Source: Levilactobacillus angrenensis (lineage in GTDB: Bacteria > Bacillota > Bacilli > Lactobacillales > Lactobacillaceae). From it: a stretch of 34,062 bases of DNA. Below are positions 15,429-23,765 of the stretch, one piece after another (the first letter of the stretch is position 1; each line of letters begins with the position of its first letter). The DNA is taken from NCBI RefSeq assembly GCF_003946085.1, contig NZ_RHOB01000024.1, positions 1 through 34,062 on the forward strand. Direction: 5' to 3'. Under the pieces are notes generated by a model. The model was given only the letters and a program-made list of their open reading frames with translations, made no database searches and was not told where the DNA came from. Made by a program: the position numbers and the translations under genes.

Positions 15429-16091
15429 TTAATGGTGGTCAGCGCTCACGGTTAAGGCCAGTAAGCCATTTAACCATTCACGGGTTGCGTCATCGGGAGT
15501 CCCTTGAATCTGAAACCCCATGGGCTCAAACAATGCGTCGACAGCGGACCACTGCACTTGTCCGTCTTGGAAGAAGCTTTGGGTCAACCGTTCGCGCTGA
15601 CTAGGCGTAATCGGCGTGGCCATCACAGTCAGTAAGTTCACCGCCAATTGGTCGGCGACTAGCCCAGCATACGCCGTGGCTGTCAAAGGCTTGACGATTT
15701 GTCGTCGAGTCGCGAGCGGTACCACAGGGCCTTCGCGCAACAGTAACTTTTGCCAGCGCATGATTTGCCCTAATAACACGTAGTAAAACTGCCACGGCAC
15801 CTGATTGCCGATGCGTTTGAGGGTCACTGCCGTCGTGGCCGCAACGTCCCACTGGACCTGCTGCTCCCCGGGAGCCATGGCCGTAGTCAACCACTCGCTG
15901 AAGAAACGCTGGACCGTGGCGTCGACTAGCGGCGGTAATTTACTGCCCTGAACCAAATGGTAGCGGCCCAACAGAAAGTCCTCGACCTGGTCCCAGTTGA
16001 TGGTATTGCCCGCTTGTCGTTGCTTGCGCCGTTTGAGTTGACGCAATTGTTTCAGCCGGCTTGACTTGCCGTAATTACCTGGACGACTCAT
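15429..16091 (-). CDS. Conserved-looking hypothetical protein with basic N-terminus
   Basis: A 220-residue protein that I do not recognise. It has no signal peptide or membrane helix. Residues 1-30 are very basic (SSRLKQLRQLKRRKQRQ), which would suit nucleic-acid contact or ribosome association. The rest is mostly helical with many Trp and Gln residues (FYYVLLGQIMRWQKLLL). The ATG at 16089-16091 has AAAGGAG upstream, and a good terminator follows, so it is a single-gene unit. It stands between the WxL operon and a repeat copy. Confidence 0.75.
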   Translation of the reverse strand: MSRPGNYGKSSRLKQLRQLKRRKQRQAGNTINWDQVEDFLLGRYHLVQGSKLPPLVDATVQRFFSEWLTTAMAPGEQQVQWDVAATTAVTLKRIGNQVPWQFYYVLLGQIMRWQKLLLREGPVVPLATRRQIVKPLTATAYAGLVADQLAVNLLTVMATPITPSQRERLTQSFFQDGQVQWSAVDALFEPMGFQIQGTPDDATREWLNGLLALTVSADHH

Positions 16092-16194
16092 GTTCGTTCG
16101 CTCCTTTGTTCTTTAGTCATGACAACATCATACCGCAAATCTGGTTTGATTTGAACTGTGGGTCTTGCTTTAGATGGCTGACGGGATGGTATTG

Positions 16195-16605
16195 GGCTAG
16201 CCGCCTACCGCCCGCCAAATATGGGTTGGATCGCTGTGGGCGGACCGGACCGAGCCTGAAAAGCGGTCTCGGCCTCGCTTTGAGCCGAAAGCCCACGTCT
16301 CAAAGACGCCAGTTGCCTAAGCGGCATGAACCACGCCGCTAAGGCAACTCCCACGGCTGAACCCATATTTGGCGGACTCACGGCTACAAGAGCGCATACT
16401 AGCGACAATTGGCTTAGCCCTAGGCGGCAGCTAATCAGCGACTGGTCCCTAACACAGTATTGCTGATAGTCACCAATCCGTCGGTAACTTGGGAGACTGG
16501 CGTATTTTGTCAGGCTGCCAAGCGAGCTGGAAGACCGCTCCTCAGGCTGGAAGCGTCTCCCATAGCAGGCGGAACCCCTGGCAGCCGCAGGCATTGATCT
16601 TGCCG
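16195..16605. repeat. Composite repeat, copy 2 (module B plus reverse module A)
   Basis: It begins with CTAGCCGCCTACCG, also found at the matching edge of copy 3 in reverse (about 21343-21357). Module B fills 16212-16375, a spacer with local similarity to copy 3 (GGCTTAGCCC, TCACCAA) fills 16376-16484, and a reverse module A fills about 16485-16605. It occupies the 570-bp gap between the hypothetical protein and the permease terminator. Confidence 0.8.
16212..16375 (+). repeat. Structured repeat module B, copy 2
   Basis: CCGCCAAATATGGGTT (16212-16227) pairs perfectly with AACCCATATTTGGCGG (16360-16375). The inner hairpin is GTTGCCTAAGCGGC / GCCGCTAAGGCAAC, with 13 of 14 pairs. CTTTGAG pairs with CTCAAAG. 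It gives a cloverleaf-like fold on either strand. Confidence 0.88.
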
Positions 16606-16620
16606 ACCTCGTCAGCCATA

Positions 16621-16656
16621 TAAAAAAGACCGGAACCGTGAAGTTCCCGCCTTTCA
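16621..16656 (-). terminator. Terminator of the amino-acid permease gene
   Basis: On the minus strand CGGGAAC pairs imperfectly with GTTCCGG and is followed by six T. It starts a few bases after the permease stop. Confidence 0.65.
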
Positions 16657-16662
16657 ATCAAT

Positions 16663-18033
16663 TTATTTATTATTCGCAGCCTTTTCACGCGGCTGGTACT
16701 TCTTGAAGTAGATGATGGTCATGATTGCCAGGAAGACGACCCCCACCAGGATGGAGACCCGCGTTTCTGGGTTCAAGAACATGAAGATCAGCGTGACGGC
16801 CAGGAAGGCCAGCGTCAGGTAGTTGGACCAGGGCGCAAATGGCATCTTGAACGGATGCTCGGCCATGTGCTGCTGGTTTTGCTTGCGGAACTCAATTTCA
16901 CTGATCAGAATCACGAACCACGGTACCATCCCCGGCAAGACACTGGAGCTGTAAACCATGACGAAAATCTGACTGGCATCCTTGAAGAACATCGGCAAGA
17001 CCACGTTTAACACGATTCCAATCGCAATCCCCAAGGAAATCGCGATGACGGAGTAAAATGGCACCCCGTGACGGTTCAACAGCGTCACCTTCCGTGGCAA
17101 CTGCCCCTTTTCGGCCAGCGTAAATGCCATCCGGCTAGCACTGTAGATGCCGGAGTTGGACCCGGACAACGCCGCCGTAACGACCACGAAGTTGATGATG
17201 GAAGCCGCCGCGGTAATCCCGATTTTCGCAAACGTTTGAACGAACGGTGAGCCGATTTGGTTCAGCTTATCCCAAGGATAGATGGAAACAATCACGAAGA
17301 TGGCCCCCACGTAGAAAATCAAAATCCGGGCAACCGTTGAACGAATCGCAGCGACCAGCGTGTGTTGCGGGTTTTCCGCTTCACCGGCCGTGACCCCGAT
17401 CAGCTCGATACCTTGATACGATGCCAGCACGATAGCTAACGCGAAGATAAAGCCCTTGGCCCCACCGGTAAAGAAACCGCCGTGGGTCCACAGGTTACTG
17501 ATGCCGACCGCGTGACCACCGTTTCCGAAGCCAAACAAGATGACGCCCAACCCGGCGATGATCATCAGAATAATCGTGACCACCTTGATCAGTGCGAACC
17601 AAAATTCCAGCTCCCCGAACATTTTCACGGAGATCAGGTTGGCCACACACAGGAAGGTGATGGCGACCAGTCCCGGTATCCAGTCCGGTAAGTTCGGCCA
17701 CCAGAAGCGGAAATAGCCGCCCAAGGCAATCATTTCACTCATCCCGACCACGATGAACTGGAAGATGTTACTCCAGGCCGTCAAGAAGCCGAAGACGGGG
17801 TGCATGTATTCAGAAGCGAAGGTCGCAAATGACCCAGTGGTGGGATGGACGTACAACATCTCGCCCAGTGCCCGCATAATTAAGTAGAGGAAAATACCAG
17901 AGATGATGTACGCGATAAGGACGGATGGGCCCGTCCACTTGATGGTGGAACCAGACCCCATAAATAATCCAACGCCGATTGTACCGCCTAACGCAATCAT
18001 CTGCATTTGGCGGGCACTTAGTTTTCTCTGCAA
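16663..18033 (-). CDS. Amino-acid permease, AAT branch of the APC superfamily
   Basis: A 456-residue integral membrane protein with about 12 helices. The first helix carries the family motif ALGGTIGVGLFMGSG, which forms the substrate carboxylate site. SYQGIELIGVTAGEAENP marks helices 6-7, and SGIYSASRMAF is also typical. It should import an amino acid with protons. The subclass (alanine, proline, aromatic or D-Ser/D-Ala type) cannot be settled by eye. The start is TTG at 18031-18033 behind GAAGGA. It is a single-gene unit with its own terminator. Confidence 0.9.
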   Translation of the reverse strand: MQRKLSARQMQMIALGGTIGVGLFMGSGSTIKWTGPSVLIAYIISGIFLYLIMRALGEMLYVHPTTGSFATFASEYMHPVFGFLTAWSNIFQFIVVGMSEMIALGGYFRFWWPNLPDWIPGLVAITFLCVANLISVKMFGELEFWFALIKVVTIILMIIAGLGVILFGFGNGGHAVGISNLWTHGGFFTGGAKGFIFALAIVLASYQGIELIGVTAGEAENPQHTLVAAIRSTVARILIFYVGAIFVIVSIYPWDKLNQIGSPFVQTFAKIGITAAASIINFVVVTAALSGSNSGIYSASRMAFTLAEKGQLPRKVTLLNRHGVPFYSVIAISLGIAIGIVLNVVLPMFFKDASQIFVMVYSSSVLPGMVPWFVILISEIEFRKQNQQHMAEHPFKMPFAPWSNYLTLAFLAVTLIFMFLNPETRVSILVGVVFLAIMTIIYFKKYQPREKAANNK

Positions 18034-18187
18034 TCTAATTCCTTCTTTCTATGATTTGTATAATTAAAACTTCATGAGGAAAGGTTACCTGATTTGGCCC
18101 CGTTCCGCAACGTTTTTTTCACAAATTTGGTAATACTATGCTTCAGTATGCCGCAAAACTAGTCCGCTTTCAATGATGGCCCGATAC

Positions 18188-18224
18188 AAAAAAGGCCGTT
18201 AACGGCGGTGTACCGGTAACGGTC
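18188..18224 (-). terminator. Terminator of the flavodoxin-GNAT unit
   Basis: On the minus strand GACCGTTACCGG pairs with CCGTTAACGGCC (two mismatches) and runs into six T. Confidence 0.75.
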
Positions 18225-18237
18225 TCAGGTAATTTTT

Positions 18238-18756
18238 TTAGAGAACTTTTTCGTAAACGAAGCAGACATCGTCGGGATGGTAGACGCCCACGATTTGGCC
18301 AGCCTTGACGAACCCAAACTTTTCAATCAGGTGTTGCATCTTGGCGTTGTCGCGGTGGGTGTCGATCCGGATGCTTTCAGCCTCGGGATGATTCTCGGCA
18401 ATGTAATCGAATAAGTCGCGGAACAACTGGGATGCGTAGCCCTTCCCCTGATGATGGGAGAAGATAGCGACCCGGTGAACCGTCACGTACTTATCGGTAT
18501 CCTTTTGCCATTCTCCTTGTAACGTGTCGTAGGCGTGGTCTGGCGCTTCGATAACGGCAGCGACACCCAACGTTTCGTGGTCGTCACTGTTGTAGATCAC
18601 GGCCCGGCCGTCTTCGATATCACCCTTGATAACGTTGCGGTTCGGGTATTCATTTTGCCATTGGTCGATGCCGGCATCGGCGAGTTGCTTCTTGCCGTCT
18701 TCGATAATGTCACAAACTAAGTCTAATTCTTCAATCTTTGCTTTCCGTAAATACAT
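18238..18756 (-). CDS. GNAT-family N-acetyltransferase
   Basis: A 172-residue acetyltransferase. The acetyl-CoA pyrophosphate loop is HHQGKGYASQLFRDL (about residues 102-116), preceded by the beta-4 strand VHRVAIF and followed by the C-terminal IEKFGFVKAG. The acceptor is unknown. The ATG at 18754-18756 has GAGGTG about 9 nt upstream. It lies 29 nt after the flavodoxin gene on the same strand, so the two probably share a transcript that ends at 18188-18224. Confidence 0.88.
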   Translation of the reverse strand: MYLRKAKIEELDLVCDIIEDGKKQLADAGIDQWQNEYPNRNVIKGDIEDGRAVIYNSDDHETLGVAAVIEAPDHAYDTLQGEWQKDTDKYVTVHRVAIFSHHQGKGYASQLFRDLFDYIAENHPEAESIRIDTHRDNAKMQHLIEKFGFVKAGQIVGVYHPDDVCFVYEKVL

Positions 18757-18785
18757 GGTGGTTTCACCTCATCTTAAATTTTTTC

Positions 18786-19232
18786 TTACTCTGCCAAGCT
18801 GGCTAACACGCGTTGGGCCAATTGGTCGACGCGGGCCCAATCGGCATCATCGGGATCTTGGTCGATCTTCACGGAGTCCGCGACCTGCTCACCATTGCTG
18901 GAATTCAGTTGCATCGTCAGGTAGTCAACGGCCCGGCCGAAATGGATGTGCTTCTTCGAGCTAGAGCCCAGCACGGCAAATTTAGTCCGCGCCAAGTCGA
19001 CTTCTTGCAAGTCAGCGAAGAAGTCTTGGGCCTCATCTGGCAAGTCGCCGTCGTGGAACGTGTAGCTGACCACGATGACGGCATCGTTAGCTGGTAAATC
19101 AAAGGCATCGGCTTGCGAAACCTCGGTGACCAGCGTTTGCGCTTTAGAAGCCAGTTGCGCCTGCAAATGACCGGCGATGGCTTGGTTGCGGCCAGATTGA
19201 CTGGCGTAGATGATTTGAATGGATGGTGTCAT
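18786..19232 (-). CDS. Flavodoxin
   Basis: A 148-residue FMN protein for low-potential electron transfer. The phosphate loop SQSGRN (residues 12-17) follows the first strand IQIIYA, the region around SYTFHDGDLPDEA fits the first isoalloxazine-binding loop, and AVLGSSSKKHIHFG the second. The length matches short-chain flavodoxins. ATG at 19230-19232 with GAGAGGAA upstream. Its redox partner is not evident in the window. Confidence 0.87.
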   Translation of the reverse strand: MTPSIQIIYASQSGRNQAIAGHLQAQLASKAQTLVTEVSQADAFDLPANDAVIVVSYTFHDGDLPDEAQDFFADLQEVDLARTKFAVLGSSSKKHIHFGRAVDYLTMQLNSSNGEQVADSVKIDQDPDDADWARVDQLAQRVLASLAE

Positions 19233-19482
19233 AAGTTAAAGTTCCTCTCGATTCCACCAGTCTACCCACAGTGGGCAAACTGGAAACTGCTAAATATTAT
19301 AGCCCTTTTCACTCAGATTCCCTAGCAAGAAGCACTGTTTCTCGCCGATTTTTAATTGATGGCGGTTGCAAGCAAACCCCGGTGTCGCGCTACCAAGCCT
19401 GCTCGTTCGTTGTGTCAACGACTTTTCCGACCGCTAAGCCAGCTAGAGCTGTTACCCTAGTCATCCTAGCCGGCGCACCAAG

Positions 19483-19513
19483 AAAAAACGACACCGCGTT
19501 GGCAGTGTCGTTT
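19483..19513 (-). terminator. Terminator of fabV
   Basis: On the minus strand AAACGACAC pairs with GTGTCGTTT and runs into a T6 stretch. It lies 11 nt after the stop codon. The remaining 19233-19482 shows no gene. Confidence 0.8.
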
Positions 19514-19523
19514 GAGCACTTGG

Positions 19524-20726
19524 CTAGTCTGTGGCTAATTGCGTCAAGGCGTCGCGTTCCATCACGTTGGACACCCCCGGCACGTCAAAGCCATTTAGCT
19601 GGCGGAATTCGCGCCGGAACTGTTGGTATCCGGGCATTGCCGTGCTGAAATTATCTGGCGTCAGCTGGGGCAACAGGTCCTCGACCGCGCCTTGAACCGC
19701 TGGTGACAGCTCCGTGGCGTCTGGGCGCAGACGGCCGCGGCTATCGACCACGCGGCGTTCGCCGTAGACCATGTCGCGGAACAACCGGTCGATGTGGTCA
19801 ATGGGCTGCTCGTGACCGCCACGTTGCTGCTCGACTTGGTACAGTGCCATGCAGTAGCGCGAAAATCCTGGAATGACCACGGACGCCTTGGTGGTGACGG
19901 ACCGGTTGACGCTGATCAACGCTTCGCCGCCCGTCTTGGCTAATTTAGCCTGAATCTGGTGGGCACTGGCCTCGGCCGCGCGTTTAGCCTGGCCCAACGT
20001 CCCGTCGTGGTAAACCGGTGCCGTGACCCGCGGCCCTTCATACGAGAACAGAATCGTTTTGAAATTAGGTGCTAACACGCCGGCCGCTTGGAGGGCGTCG
20101 ATCCACAGCTCCCAGTCCTCGCCACCCATGACGTGGTTGGTGGCGGCGACTTCCGCCACGGTTGCGGGTTCCAGCGTGGCCTTGACCAAGCGCTGATGTT
20201 CGAGATCCACCGTGTAATCCGTCACGGGGTTGCCCAGCGGTTTGATGACCGAGCGCCAGGCTTCGGCGGGATTGGCCGGATTCTTACGTTTGGGCGCCGC
20301 AATCGAGTACACCAGCAAGTCCAATTGCCCGCCAAACCGGTTACGAATGAATTGAATGACTTCCTGTTTGGTTTGCGGCAGGAACACATCAGCGTTTAAA
20401 TTACTGGCCACTAAACCAGCTTCATTGGCCGCATGCTTGAAGAACCGCTGATTCCACCAGCCGGCCGTTCCCAAGAAGTCGGGCCGCGGTGGTCGCTCAT
20501 ACCCGACGGACAGCGTCGCCGCACCCATTCCAAACGCCGCGGTGATGCGACTGGCCAGCCCGTAACTAGACGAACCGCCCAGAATCAATGCATGTTTTGC
20601 TCCGGTGTATTGCGGCTCCTTCGTGACCGTCGCAATCTGTTGGGCCATCATCCGCTGTAAACCCAGTGGATTCACCGAACGGGCCACGTTGCCATCAATT
20701 TTTTCCGTAAACGTCAGCTGTGTCAT
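19524..20726 (-). CDS. fabV: Trans-2-enoyl-CoA/ACP reductase FabV
   Basis: A 400-residue NAD(P)H-dependent enoyl reductase of the FabV/TER type, which reduces trans-2-enoyl thioesters at the last step of fatty-acid elongation. The nucleotide loop is GGSSSYGLASR (residues 50-60). The active-site pair is Y239 and K248 with the spacing Y-x8-K, which separates FabV from FabI and FabL. Other FabV markers are GWWNQRFF and VYSIAAPKR. Length matches the family. The start ATG (20724-20726) has AGGAGCG about 11 nt upstream. It is a single-gene unit with its own terminator, not in a fab cluster. FabV enzymes are often insensitive to triclosan. Confidence 0.95.
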   Translation of the reverse strand: MTQLTFTEKIDGNVARSVNPLGLQRMMAQQIATVTKEPQYTGAKHALILGGSSSYGLASRITAAFGMGAATLSVGYERPPRPDFLGTAGWWNQRFFKHAANEAGLVASNLNADVFLPQTKQEVIQFIRNRFGGQLDLLVYSIAAPKRKNPANPAEAWRSVIKPLGNPVTDYTVDLEHQRLVKATLEPATVAEVAATNHVMGGEDWELWIDALQAAGVLAPNFKTILFSYEGPRVTAPVYHDGTLGQAKRAAEASAHQIQAKLAKTGGEALISVNRSVTTKASVVIPGFSRYCMALYQVEQQRGGHEQPIDHIDRLFRDMVYGERRVVDSRGRLRPDATELSPAVQGAVEDLLPQLTPDNFSTAMPGYQQFRREFRQLNGFDVPGVSNVMERDALTQLATD

Positions 20727-20824
20727 ACCATTTCACGCTCCTAGAGTCTTTCCTCTAACTTACCACTTCTAACTGGGGGACCGGTAGGATTTTGCCCGCA
20801 GAAAAAGCATCGTAAATTCATCAA

Positions 20825-21445
20825 AGCTGGTGGCACCAACCCGGTAATTCCAGAAATGACAGAATCCTGTTCACTAAAATTAGTCAAACCAGGAGCCTGC
20901 GTCAGCCAGAGATTCCGCCTGCTCTGGGGAACACCTCCAGCCTGAGAAACTGGCTTCCGGTTCGCTTTGAAGCCTAGCAAAATCCGCCAGTCTCCAAAGT
21001 CGTCCCACGCTGTAGGCTGAGAAAAGACCTCAGCCAACACCGTCGACACAGCTGGATCCATCTCTGGCTGCCTCCGGCGGGTTGGTGATTATCAGTAGTA
21101 CGGGTGTTAGTTAACCAGATCAGCTGTTACCTGGGGCTAAGCCGGCTTTTACTGGCGAGCACTCCCGTAGCCGAGAGTCCGCCAAATATGGGTTCAGCCG
21201 TGGGAGTTGTTTTAGCGGCGCGGTTCATGCCGCTTAGACAACTGGCGACTTTGAGACGTGGGCCATCGGCTCAAAGCGAGGCCGAGACCGTCTCTCAGGC
21301 TCGGTCCGGTCCGCCCACCGCGTTCCAACCCATAGTTGGCGGACGGTAGGCGGCTAGTTTTCGCTAAGATGCTGTCAGCGACTAATTTTTACGTCATGAG
21401 TCGCGTGGTAATAATACTTCTAGCTAATTTCCAGCTTTCAATCTT
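20825..21445. repeat. Composite repeat, copy 3 (module A, spacer, reverse module B, flank)
   Basis: Module A runs 20825-21062, with CACTAAAATTAGTC and GCCTGCGTCAGCCAGAGATT. The spacer (21063-21178) resembles that of copy 2 in reverse. Module B lies at 21179-21342. A flank to about 21445 is shared with the relic at 5085-5180. The unit fills the gap between fabV and the dihydrouridine synthase. It is the same arrangement as copies 1 and 2, seen from the other strand. Confidence 0.82.
21179..21342 (-). repeat. Structured repeat module B, copy 3
   Basis: CCGCCAAATATGGGTT (21179-21194) pairs with AACCCATAGTTGGCGG (21327-21342) with one mismatch. The inner hairpin is more eroded than in copies 1 and 2. 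Confidence 0.85.
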
Positions 21446-21499
21446 TAGACGTTCTGTCAAAAAAGCCACGCCATCCCACCGGACAACGTGACTCTCGGT

Positions 21500-22495
21500 T
21501 TAATCTGTAAATTCGGATGCCGCCAACAACTGGCGAACCTCGTCTGTCGTGTGCGTTTCCATCATCGCATTCCGCAAGCTAGCGGCGTTGCGTTGGTTGC
21601 GCACGTAAATTTTGAAGAAACGCTTCAGTGAGGCGAAGCGCGACGTATCGAACCGCTTTTCGAAGTCGTCGTACAGGTCTAGTTGATAATTCAATAGGCC
21701 TAACAATTCCTTGATGTCGTGTTCTTTCGGTTCCTTCTCAAAGGCAAAGGGACTGGTGAAGATGCCACGACCAATCATGATGCCATCGACGCCAGGGTGT
21801 TCCTGCGCCAGTTCGACGCCCTCCTGGTAATTTTCAATGTCACCGTTGAGTTGTAACAGCGTGTGCGGCGCGACTTCATTTCGTAGCTTGACGATGTCGT
21901 CAATCAGCTCGTAGTGGGCGGGTACGCGGCTCATTTCCTTCTTAGTCCGCAGGTGAATCGTGAGCAACGGGATGTCTTGTTCAAATAGGAACGTGAGCCA
22001 ATCCCGCCATTCATCCAACCGACTGTAGCCCAGGCGCGTCTTAACGCTGACGGGCAGCCCGGCTTCTTTGGCACCGGCAATCACGGCCGCAGCGCTGTCG
22101 AAGTTGCGAATCAAATCGCTACCCCCGTGGTTCTTGATGACCGTCGAATCGGGACAACCCATGTTCATGTCGATGGCTTCGTAACCCAAGTCCTTGACGG
22201 CTACTGCCGCGCGGGCAAAGGCGTCACGGTCGTTTCCCCAGAGTTGGGCGACCGGCATGTGTGCTTCTTCTGGCGCCACGTATAGGCGACCTTGCACGGT
22301 AAATTTAGCCTTGGGGTGGGTCACACTGATGGCGTTGGTGAATTCCGTAAAGAAGACATCGGGCGCCGCAGCCCGCGCCACGACCCGGCGGAAGATGGCG
22401 TTGGTCACGGCTTCCATCGGCGCCAAGCTAAAGAAAGGCCGGTTCTCCGCGCGCGCATGGTCCGCAATTTTTTGCCAGTAAGATGAATCAGACAC
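21500..22495 (-). CDS. tRNA-dihydrouridine synthase
   Basis: A 331-residue FMN-dependent enzyme that reduces uridine in tRNA D-loops. The TIM barrel opens with FFSLAPMEAVTN, the catalytic Cys is C114 in MNMGCPDSTVIKNHGG, and SVKTRLGY and DGIMIGRGIF contribute phosphate and FMN contacts. It resembles the Dus proteins found in many Firmicutes; the DusB/DusC-type class cannot be fixed by eye. The start is GTG at 22493-22495 with AAGGAG upstream; no in-frame ATG fits as well. Confidence 0.93.
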   Translation of the reverse strand: MSDSSYWQKIADHARAENRPFFSLAPMEAVTNAIFRRVVARAAAPDVFFTEFTNAISVTHPKAKFTVQGRLYVAPEEAHMPVAQLWGNDRDAFARAAVAVKDLGYEAIDMNMGCPDSTVIKNHGGSDLIRNFDSAAAVIAGAKEAGLPVSVKTRLGYSRLDEWRDWLTFLFEQDIPLLTIHLRTKKEMSRVPAHYELIDDIVKLRNEVAPHTLLQLNGDIENYQEGVELAQEHPGVDGIMIGRGIFTSPFAFEKEPKEHDIKELLGLLNYQLDLYDDFEKRFDTSRFASLKRFFKIYVRNQRNAASLRNAMMETHTTDEVRQLLAASEFTD

Positions 22496-22624
22496 GATAA
22501 AATCTCCTTGTGTAGTTAAATTTGATGTTTAGTCCGGTTTAACGCAGTCCATATATTTTACCACGTTTCTCAAGGAAAGCCAGGAAAACCGATTAGCGCG
22601 GGAGCTTGTGCGGGTGGTCACGAT

Positions 22625-22657
22625 TAAAAAAGTGGCGACCTGTTTAGGGCCACCACT
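22625..22657 (-). terminator. Terminator of the PadR operon
   Basis: On the minus strand AGTGGTGGCC pairs fully (with G-T pairs) with GGTCGCCACT and runs into six T. Confidence 0.75.
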
Positions 22658-22715
22658 GGTAATCTAATAAAATTTTCTAGTTGGGCGGTGCCGATCTTTC
22701 TTGACCGGCCTCGCT

Positions 22716-22765
22716 TTGTCACTATTTTACACAAAAGTCGTGCGTTGTGTGTAAAATAGCGACAA
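22716..22765. repeat. 18-bp inverted repeat between operons
   Basis: TTGTCACTATTTTACACA (22716-22733) faces TGTGTAAAATAGCGACAA (22748-22765) with 17 of 18 pairs and a 14-nt centre. It lies in the 3' leader of the DUF4097 gene, before that transcript's terminator. There is no T tail, so it is not a simple terminator. Confidence 0.7.
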
Positions 22766-22805
22766 CATTTATTTGTAGGCTAAACCTTTTCCTACTGATT
22801 CCCCA

Positions 22806-23765
22806 CTACTCCGCGCTGACCGTCACATCCCCGTCCGTCGACGTCAAACGGTACTGTGCAGCGGCCTTGGGATGGCGCTGGTAACCGCTGTTGTGGACCT
22901 TGCCGAAGACCTTGATGTCGCCCATATCGGAATCCTTGACCATGGTCTTGACCCCGGCCGATTTGGCAATGTGGGCGGTGATGTCGCCATCAGCCGTCTT
23001 GGCCGTCAACACGCGGTCTAAGCGGTTATTCAACAGGTGGATATCCCCATTATCCGTCTGGAGTCGGCCGCCACCCAGGGTGTTCTTGGTTACCCGCAGG
23101 TCGCCGTTGGCTGCATTCACCTGGTTGTGTCGACTGGTCAAACGACTATTGTTCATGCCCACGTCGCCGTTTTCGGCCTGAAGTTTCAGCTGCCGGGCCC
23201 GCAGATTGTTGACCCATACATCCCCGTTGCTGGACTGCACGTTCACGTTGCGGTCCACCGTGACATCGTAGAGGCTCAGGTCATCGCTAATATGGGCGTC
23301 GAGTTGCTTGGTCCGCAACGATTGCAGCAACACGGACCAACCGCGTTTTAACGTAACGGCCGCTAGCTGTTGGTCACGCGGCACGGTGATGTGCACCCCC
23401 TGCCGATAATCATCGTCGCTAAAGCCAAAGATGGTGTTGCTGAGGTGTTCGGTCGCGTTACTGCCACTGATGGTCAACGTGCCGTGGTCCACCTTTGCTC
23501 GGAGTTGCCCTTGGGCATCGCCAACGTGGCTGATGCGCACGCGACTAGTCTCCCCTGATTCAATGGTCACTGGGGCGTGGGCGTCAATCACAATTTTATC
23601 GTAAGCCGCTGGCTGATAAGTCGTCGTGCTGTGGTGAATCACCTCAAAGCGCCGCGCCTGACTGGACCACACGACGCCCTTGTTGCCGTGATTGAGCCAG
23701 CCGATGCCCGTTAAAATGGTCCCCAGGACCACCAGGACTATCGCAATTTTCGTTGTTCGTTTCAT
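22806..23765 (-). CDS. DUF4097-family beta-helix envelope protein
   Basis: A 319-residue protein with one N-terminal membrane helix (residues about 7-24). It is followed by a long run of short beta repeats with recurring NGD and DGD turns (SSNGDVWV, AENGDVGM, AANGDLRV, TDNGDIHL, TADGDITA), characteristic of DUF4097 (YvlB-like) proteins. The beta-helix should lie outside the membrane. Its start overlaps the DUF1700 stop as ATGA, so the two are translationally coupled. In Firmicutes such genes sit in envelope-stress or PadR operons. The biochemical role is unknown. Confidence 0.88.
   Translation of the reverse strand: MKRTTKIAIVLVVLGTILTGIGWLNHGNKGVVWSSQARRFEVIHHSTTTYQPAAYDKIVIDAHAPVTIESGETSRVRISHVGDAQGQLRAKVDHGTLTISGSNATEHLSNTIFGFSDDDYRQGVHITVPRDQQLAAVTLKRGWSVLLQSLRTKQLDAHISDDLSLYDVTVDRNVNVQSSNGDVWVNNLRARQLKLQAENGDVGMNNSRLTSRHNQVNAANGDLRVTKNTLGGGRLQTDNGDIHLLNNRLDRVLTAKTADGDITAHIAKSAGVKTMVKDSDMGDIKVFGKVHNSGYQRHPKAAAQYRLTSTDGDVTVSAE

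Noticed and set aside
16205-16657. Minus-strand open reading frame of 150 codons in the repeat region
   Set aside because: It covers modules B and A. The same sequence in the other copies is interrupted differently, and the signal there is base pairing, not codons.
10250-21342. CRISPR array
   Set aside because: The repeats are long, dispersed over kilobases and in both orientations, without regular spacers or cas genes.
20741-21349. Open reading frames of 106 (minus) and 81 (plus) codons between fabV and the dihydrouridine synthase
   Set aside because: Both lie inside repeat copy 3 and have no start context.
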